A stretch of 8,148 bases of DNA, taken from an uncultured Corynebacterium sp. GTDB lineage: Bacteria; Actinomycetota; Actinomycetes; Mycobacteriales; Mycobacteriaceae. The notes below the pieces were generated by a model. That model made no database searches. It saw only the letters and a list, made by a program, of their open reading frames with translations, and was not told the origin of the DNA. A program made the translations under genes and the position numbers. The stretch is taken from contig CAJZGD010000114.1 of NCBI GenBank assembly GCA_915275065.1, positions 1-8,148 on the forward strand. Reading direction: 5' to 3'. Below are positions 6,019 to 8,148 of the stretch, piece after piece. Positions within the stretch are counted from its first letter, which is position 1, and each line of letters starts with the position of its first letter.

Positions 6019-6883
6019 CCTGTCGACGCCCATTGGCGCTGCGAAACCGCAGAATATCGAGGAAATATAAGGCCACTGCAACCCAAATAATCCCAAACGC
6101 AACCCAACGCAGTGGCGCAATGGTTTCCTGGGTGACAAACACCGCCCACAGCATCTGCATCGTGGGGGTTAAATACTGCAGCATGCCAATGGTGGATAAT
6201 TGGATCCGCCGTGCCGCGATCCCAAACAATAACAACGGCACGGCGGTGACCAGCCCTGCCGTCATGAGCAGCAGGCTATGCCCCATACTCACGTGGCCAA
6301 ACGTGCCGGTGCCGCGCGCCTCCAATACCAGCAGGTAGCCGGCCGCAACCGGGGCTAAAATCAGGGTTTCCGCCGTCAACGACGCCATGGCCGACATGTC
6401 CACCCGCTTTTTCACCAGGCCATAAAACCCAAACGAAAACGCCAACATGAGGGCCTGCACCGGCGGCTGACCCGCAACAACCGTCAACATCACCACGGCA
6501 GTCGCCGCCACCGTGATGCTGGTCTTCTGCAAGGGTCGCAGCCGCTCCGACAAAAACACCACCCCAAGTAGCACATTTACCAGGGGATTAATGTAATAGC
6601 CCAGGGCGGCGTCTGCCACATGATTCGAATTCACGGCAATCACATACACCAACCAATTCGTGGCAACCAGCACCGACGCCAAACCCAACCACCCCCAGGT
6701 GCGCGCCGACGCCCGCCGCAGCTCCGACCACCCGGTCTTAGTACAGCTCATGATGATCGACATCACCACCGCGGTCCACACAATACGATGCCCAATAATC
6801 TCCATGGGGGCGGCCGGGGTGAGCAGCGGAAAAAACGCCGGAAACAACCCCCACAACACATAGGCGGCAATGGCAAAAGGCAT
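6008..6883 (-). CDS. rarD: RarD-type EamA/DMT-superfamily transporter
   Basis: A polytopic inner-membrane protein of 291 residues, close to the usual family length of about 295, with about ten predicted membrane helices in two EamA repeats. RarD landmarks in order: A-A-Y-x-L-W-G in helix one, G-H-R-I-V-W near residue 31, N-W-L-V-Y-V-I-A-V-N near 77, L-G-Y-Y-I-N-P-L near 95, and G-L-V-T-A-V-P-L-L-L-F followed by L-Q-Y-L-T-P-T in the second half. Substrate is unknown; the historical name 'chloramphenicol-sensitive' is not evidence for drug transport. The start is forced: between an in-frame TGA (6904-6902) and ATG 6883 there is no other ATG, GTG or TTG. The bases just before the ATG are CCCCC, leaving no Shine-Dalgarno, so translation is probably leaderless. 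It is divergent from dnaE across 110 bases and overlaps the DUF2892 gene tail to tail. Confidence 0.92.
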   Translation of the reverse strand: MPFAIAAYVLWGLFPAFFPLLTPAAPMEIIGHRIVWTAVVMSIIMSCTKTGWSELRRASARTWGWLGLASVLVATNWLVYVIAVNSNHVADAALGYYINPLVNVLLGVVFLSERLRPLQKTSITVAATAVVMLTVVAGQPPVQALMLAFSFGFYGLVKKRVDMSAMASLTAETLILAPVAAGYLLVLEARGTGTFGHVSMGHSLLLMTAGLVTAVPLLLFGIAARRIQLSTIGMLQYLTPTMQMLWAVFVTQETIAPLRWVAFGIIWVAVALYFLDILRFRSANGRRQARC

Positions 6884-6890
6884 GGGGGAT

Positions 6891-6896
6891 ATTCTA
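6891..6896 (-). promoter_or_regulatory. -10 element TAGAAT of rarD (leaderless)
   Basis: TAGAAT on the minus strand lies exactly seven bases before ATG 6883, inside a wider TATAGAATAT. Because that ATG is the only possible start and no Shine-Dalgarno fits, this is the best-supported leaderless case in the window. Confidence 0.65.
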
Positions 6897-6980
6897 TACC
6901 CTCACCGCATGCGGACAGCTGCCCGGGCGAGCGTCGAAAAGCATGCGCTGTGGGAATGGTCTTGCCCGCCCCAGCCTCGT

Positions 6981-6986
6981 TATGAT
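6981..6986 (+). promoter_or_regulatory. -10 element TATGAT of dnaE (leaderless)
   Basis: TATGAT (five of six matches to TATAAT) is seven bases before ATG 6994. An in-frame ATG at 6982 lies inside this hexamer and so is unlikely to be used. No convincing -35: TTGCCC at 6962-6967 is only 13 bases away. Confidence 0.6.
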
Positions 6987-6993
6987 GGCAAGC

Positions 6994-8148
6994 ATGGCCA
7001 AAAAATCTTCGTTCGTACACCTGCATAATCACACGGAATACTCCATGCTGGACGGCATGGCGAAGATCGACATGTTGGCAGAAGAAGCAACCCGGCTAGG
7101 CATGACCGCCGTAGGCATGACTGACCACGGCAATATGTTCGGATCCGACTCGTTCTACCGCGCCATGACCAAAGCCGGAATCAAACCCATCATCGGCATC
7201 GAAGCCTACCTGGCGCCCGGCTCCCGATTCGACATGAAACGGCAACGCTGGGGCGACGAATCGCAAAAATCTGACGACGTGTCCGCCTCCGGCGCCTACC
7301 TGCACCAAACCATGATCGCCGAAACCGCCGAAGGCCTCCACAACCTGTTCTACCTCTCTTCCATGGCCAGCTACGAAGGCCAACTCGGCAAATGGCCCCG
7401 CATGGACGCCGAACTCATCGCCGAACACGCCACCGGCATCATCGGCACCACCGGCTGCCCCTCCGGGGACATCCAAACTCGACTCCGACTCGGCCAATTC
7501 GACAAAGCCCTCGAAACCGCCGCCATGTGGCAAGACATTTACGGGCGGGACAATTTCTTCCTCGAACTCATGGACCACGGCCTCAACATCGAAAACCGGG
7601 TCCGCAACGAACTACTAGAAATCGGCCGGAAACTCGACCTGCCGCCCGTGGTCACCAACGACTGCCACTACGTGCTGGAATCCCAAGCCCACGCGCACGA
7701 AGTGATGCTCTGTGTCCAAACCGGCAAAACCATGAGTGACCCCGACCGGTTCAAATTCGACGGCACCGGCTACTTCGTCAAAAGCGCCGAACAAATGCGC
7801 GAACTCTGGGACGACCTGGTCCCCGACGCCTGCGACAACACCCTCTGGATCGCCGAACGCGTCCAAGACTACTCCAGCATTTGGGAGGCCCACCCCTACG
7901 ACCGCATGCCCATCGCCGACGTGCCCGAAGGCCACACCCCCACCACCTGGCTCCGCCACCAAGTCCTCGACGGGCTGCGCGACCGCTTCGACGGGGCGGA
8001 AGTACCCGCCAACTACATCGAACGCGCCGAATACGAAATCGGCGTCATCGACATGAAAGGCTACCCCTCCTACTTCCTCATCGTGGCCGAACTCATCAAA
8101 CACGCCCGCTCCATCGGCATTCGGGTAGGCCCAGGCCGTGGCTCGGGG
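6994..8148 (+). CDS. dnaE: DNA polymerase III alpha subunit (partial, C-terminus beyond right edge)
   Basis: The catalytic subunit of the replicative DNA polymerase. The first 385 residues of a protein usually about 1160-1190 long are present: the complete PHP domain (about 7-280) and the entry to the polymerase palm, where G-P-G-R-G-S-G is reached at the edge. All nine PHP metal-site positions can be picked out: His11 and His13 in H-L-H-N-H, Asp20, His45 in T-D-H-G-N, Glu70, His104, Cys155 in T-T-G-C-P, and Asp223 with His225 in N-D-C-H. An intact set fits the DnaE1 type in which PHP is the 3'-5' proofreading exonuclease, as shown for Mycobacterium tuberculosis DnaE1. The short start M-A-K-K-S-S-F-V-H-L-H fits the family and supports ATG 6994, which is likely leaderless. 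DnaE1 rather than the accessory DnaE2/ImuC is inferred from the intact PHP site. Confidence 0.96.
   Translation, partial: MAKKSSFVHLHNHTEYSMLDGMAKIDMLAEEATRLGMTAVGMTDHGNMFGSDSFYRAMTKAGIKPIIGIEAYLAPGSRFDMKRQRWGDESQKSDDVSASGAYLHQTMIAETAEGLHNLFYLSSMASYEGQLGKWPRMDAELIAEHATGIIGTTGCPSGDIQTRLRLGQFDKALETAAMWQDIYGRDNFFLELMDHGLNIENRVRNELLEIGRKLDLPPVVTNDCHYVLESQAHAHEVMLCVQTGKTMSDPDRFKFDGTGYFVKSAEQMRELWDDLVPDACDNTLWIAERVQDYSSIWEAHPYDRMPIADVPEGHTPTTWLRHQVLDGLRDRFDGAEVPANYIERAEYEIGVIDMKGYPSYFLIVAELIKHARSIGIRVGPGRGSG

Noticed and set aside
7096..8103. Two minus-strand open frames of about 160 codons opposite dnaE
   Set aside because: They are Gly/Val/Asp-rich shadows of GC-biased third positions in dnaE.

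Overview
The window reads as core chromosome of an actinobacterium of the Corynebacterium/Mycobacteriales group. The evidence is moderately high G+C, a lipoprotein carrying a mycobacterial Mtb12 (CFP-2)-like domain, an actinobacterial-type cysteine-containing cyclophilin lipoprotein, the block lspA-rluD near rarD and dnaE, and many starts that look leaderless. The genus is an inference. No mobile element, CRISPR array, rRNA or tRNA gene was seen.

Layout, left to right: (1) minus strand, the N-terminal 280 residues of a cytoplasmic L-asparaginase, cut by the left edge; (2) plus strand, a lipoprotein with an Mtb12-like domain and an Ala/Pro-rich tail, then a cyclophilin-type peptidyl-prolyl isomerase lipoprotein; (3) minus strand and convergent with the isomerase, a third lipoprotein of unknown function; (4) plus strand and divergent from it, lspA (signal peptidase II) overlapping rluD (23S rRNA pseudouridine synthase) by ATGA, followed by a single-pass membrane protein of unknown function and a 67-residue DUF2892/YgaP-type membrane protein; (5) minus strand, a RarD/EamA-family transporter whose 3' end overlaps the DUF2892 gene; (6) plus strand and divergent from rarD, the first 385 codons of dnaE, cut by the right edge and carrying an apparently intact PHP domain.

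The genes are mostly housekeeping: amino-acid catabolism, envelope lipoprotein maturation and extracytoplasmic folding, rRNA modification, transport and replication. Three genes with clear lipoboxes lie within about 3 kb of lspA, whose product would process them. The clearest structural signal is regulatory. Five genes (isomerase, third lipoprotein, unknown membrane protein, rarD, dnaE) have a TANNNT -10-like hexamer exactly seven bases before a plausible ATG or GTG, and a sixth (DUF2892) has one at eight bases. This is the geometry of leaderless transcripts, and it also resolves several start codons.

No undescribed multi-gene system is apparent. The more interesting points are the start-site architecture, small palindromes at two promoters, the cysteine-rich cyclophilin, the Mtb12-like protein with its Asn-punctuated tail, and the metal-site residues of the DnaE PHP domain.
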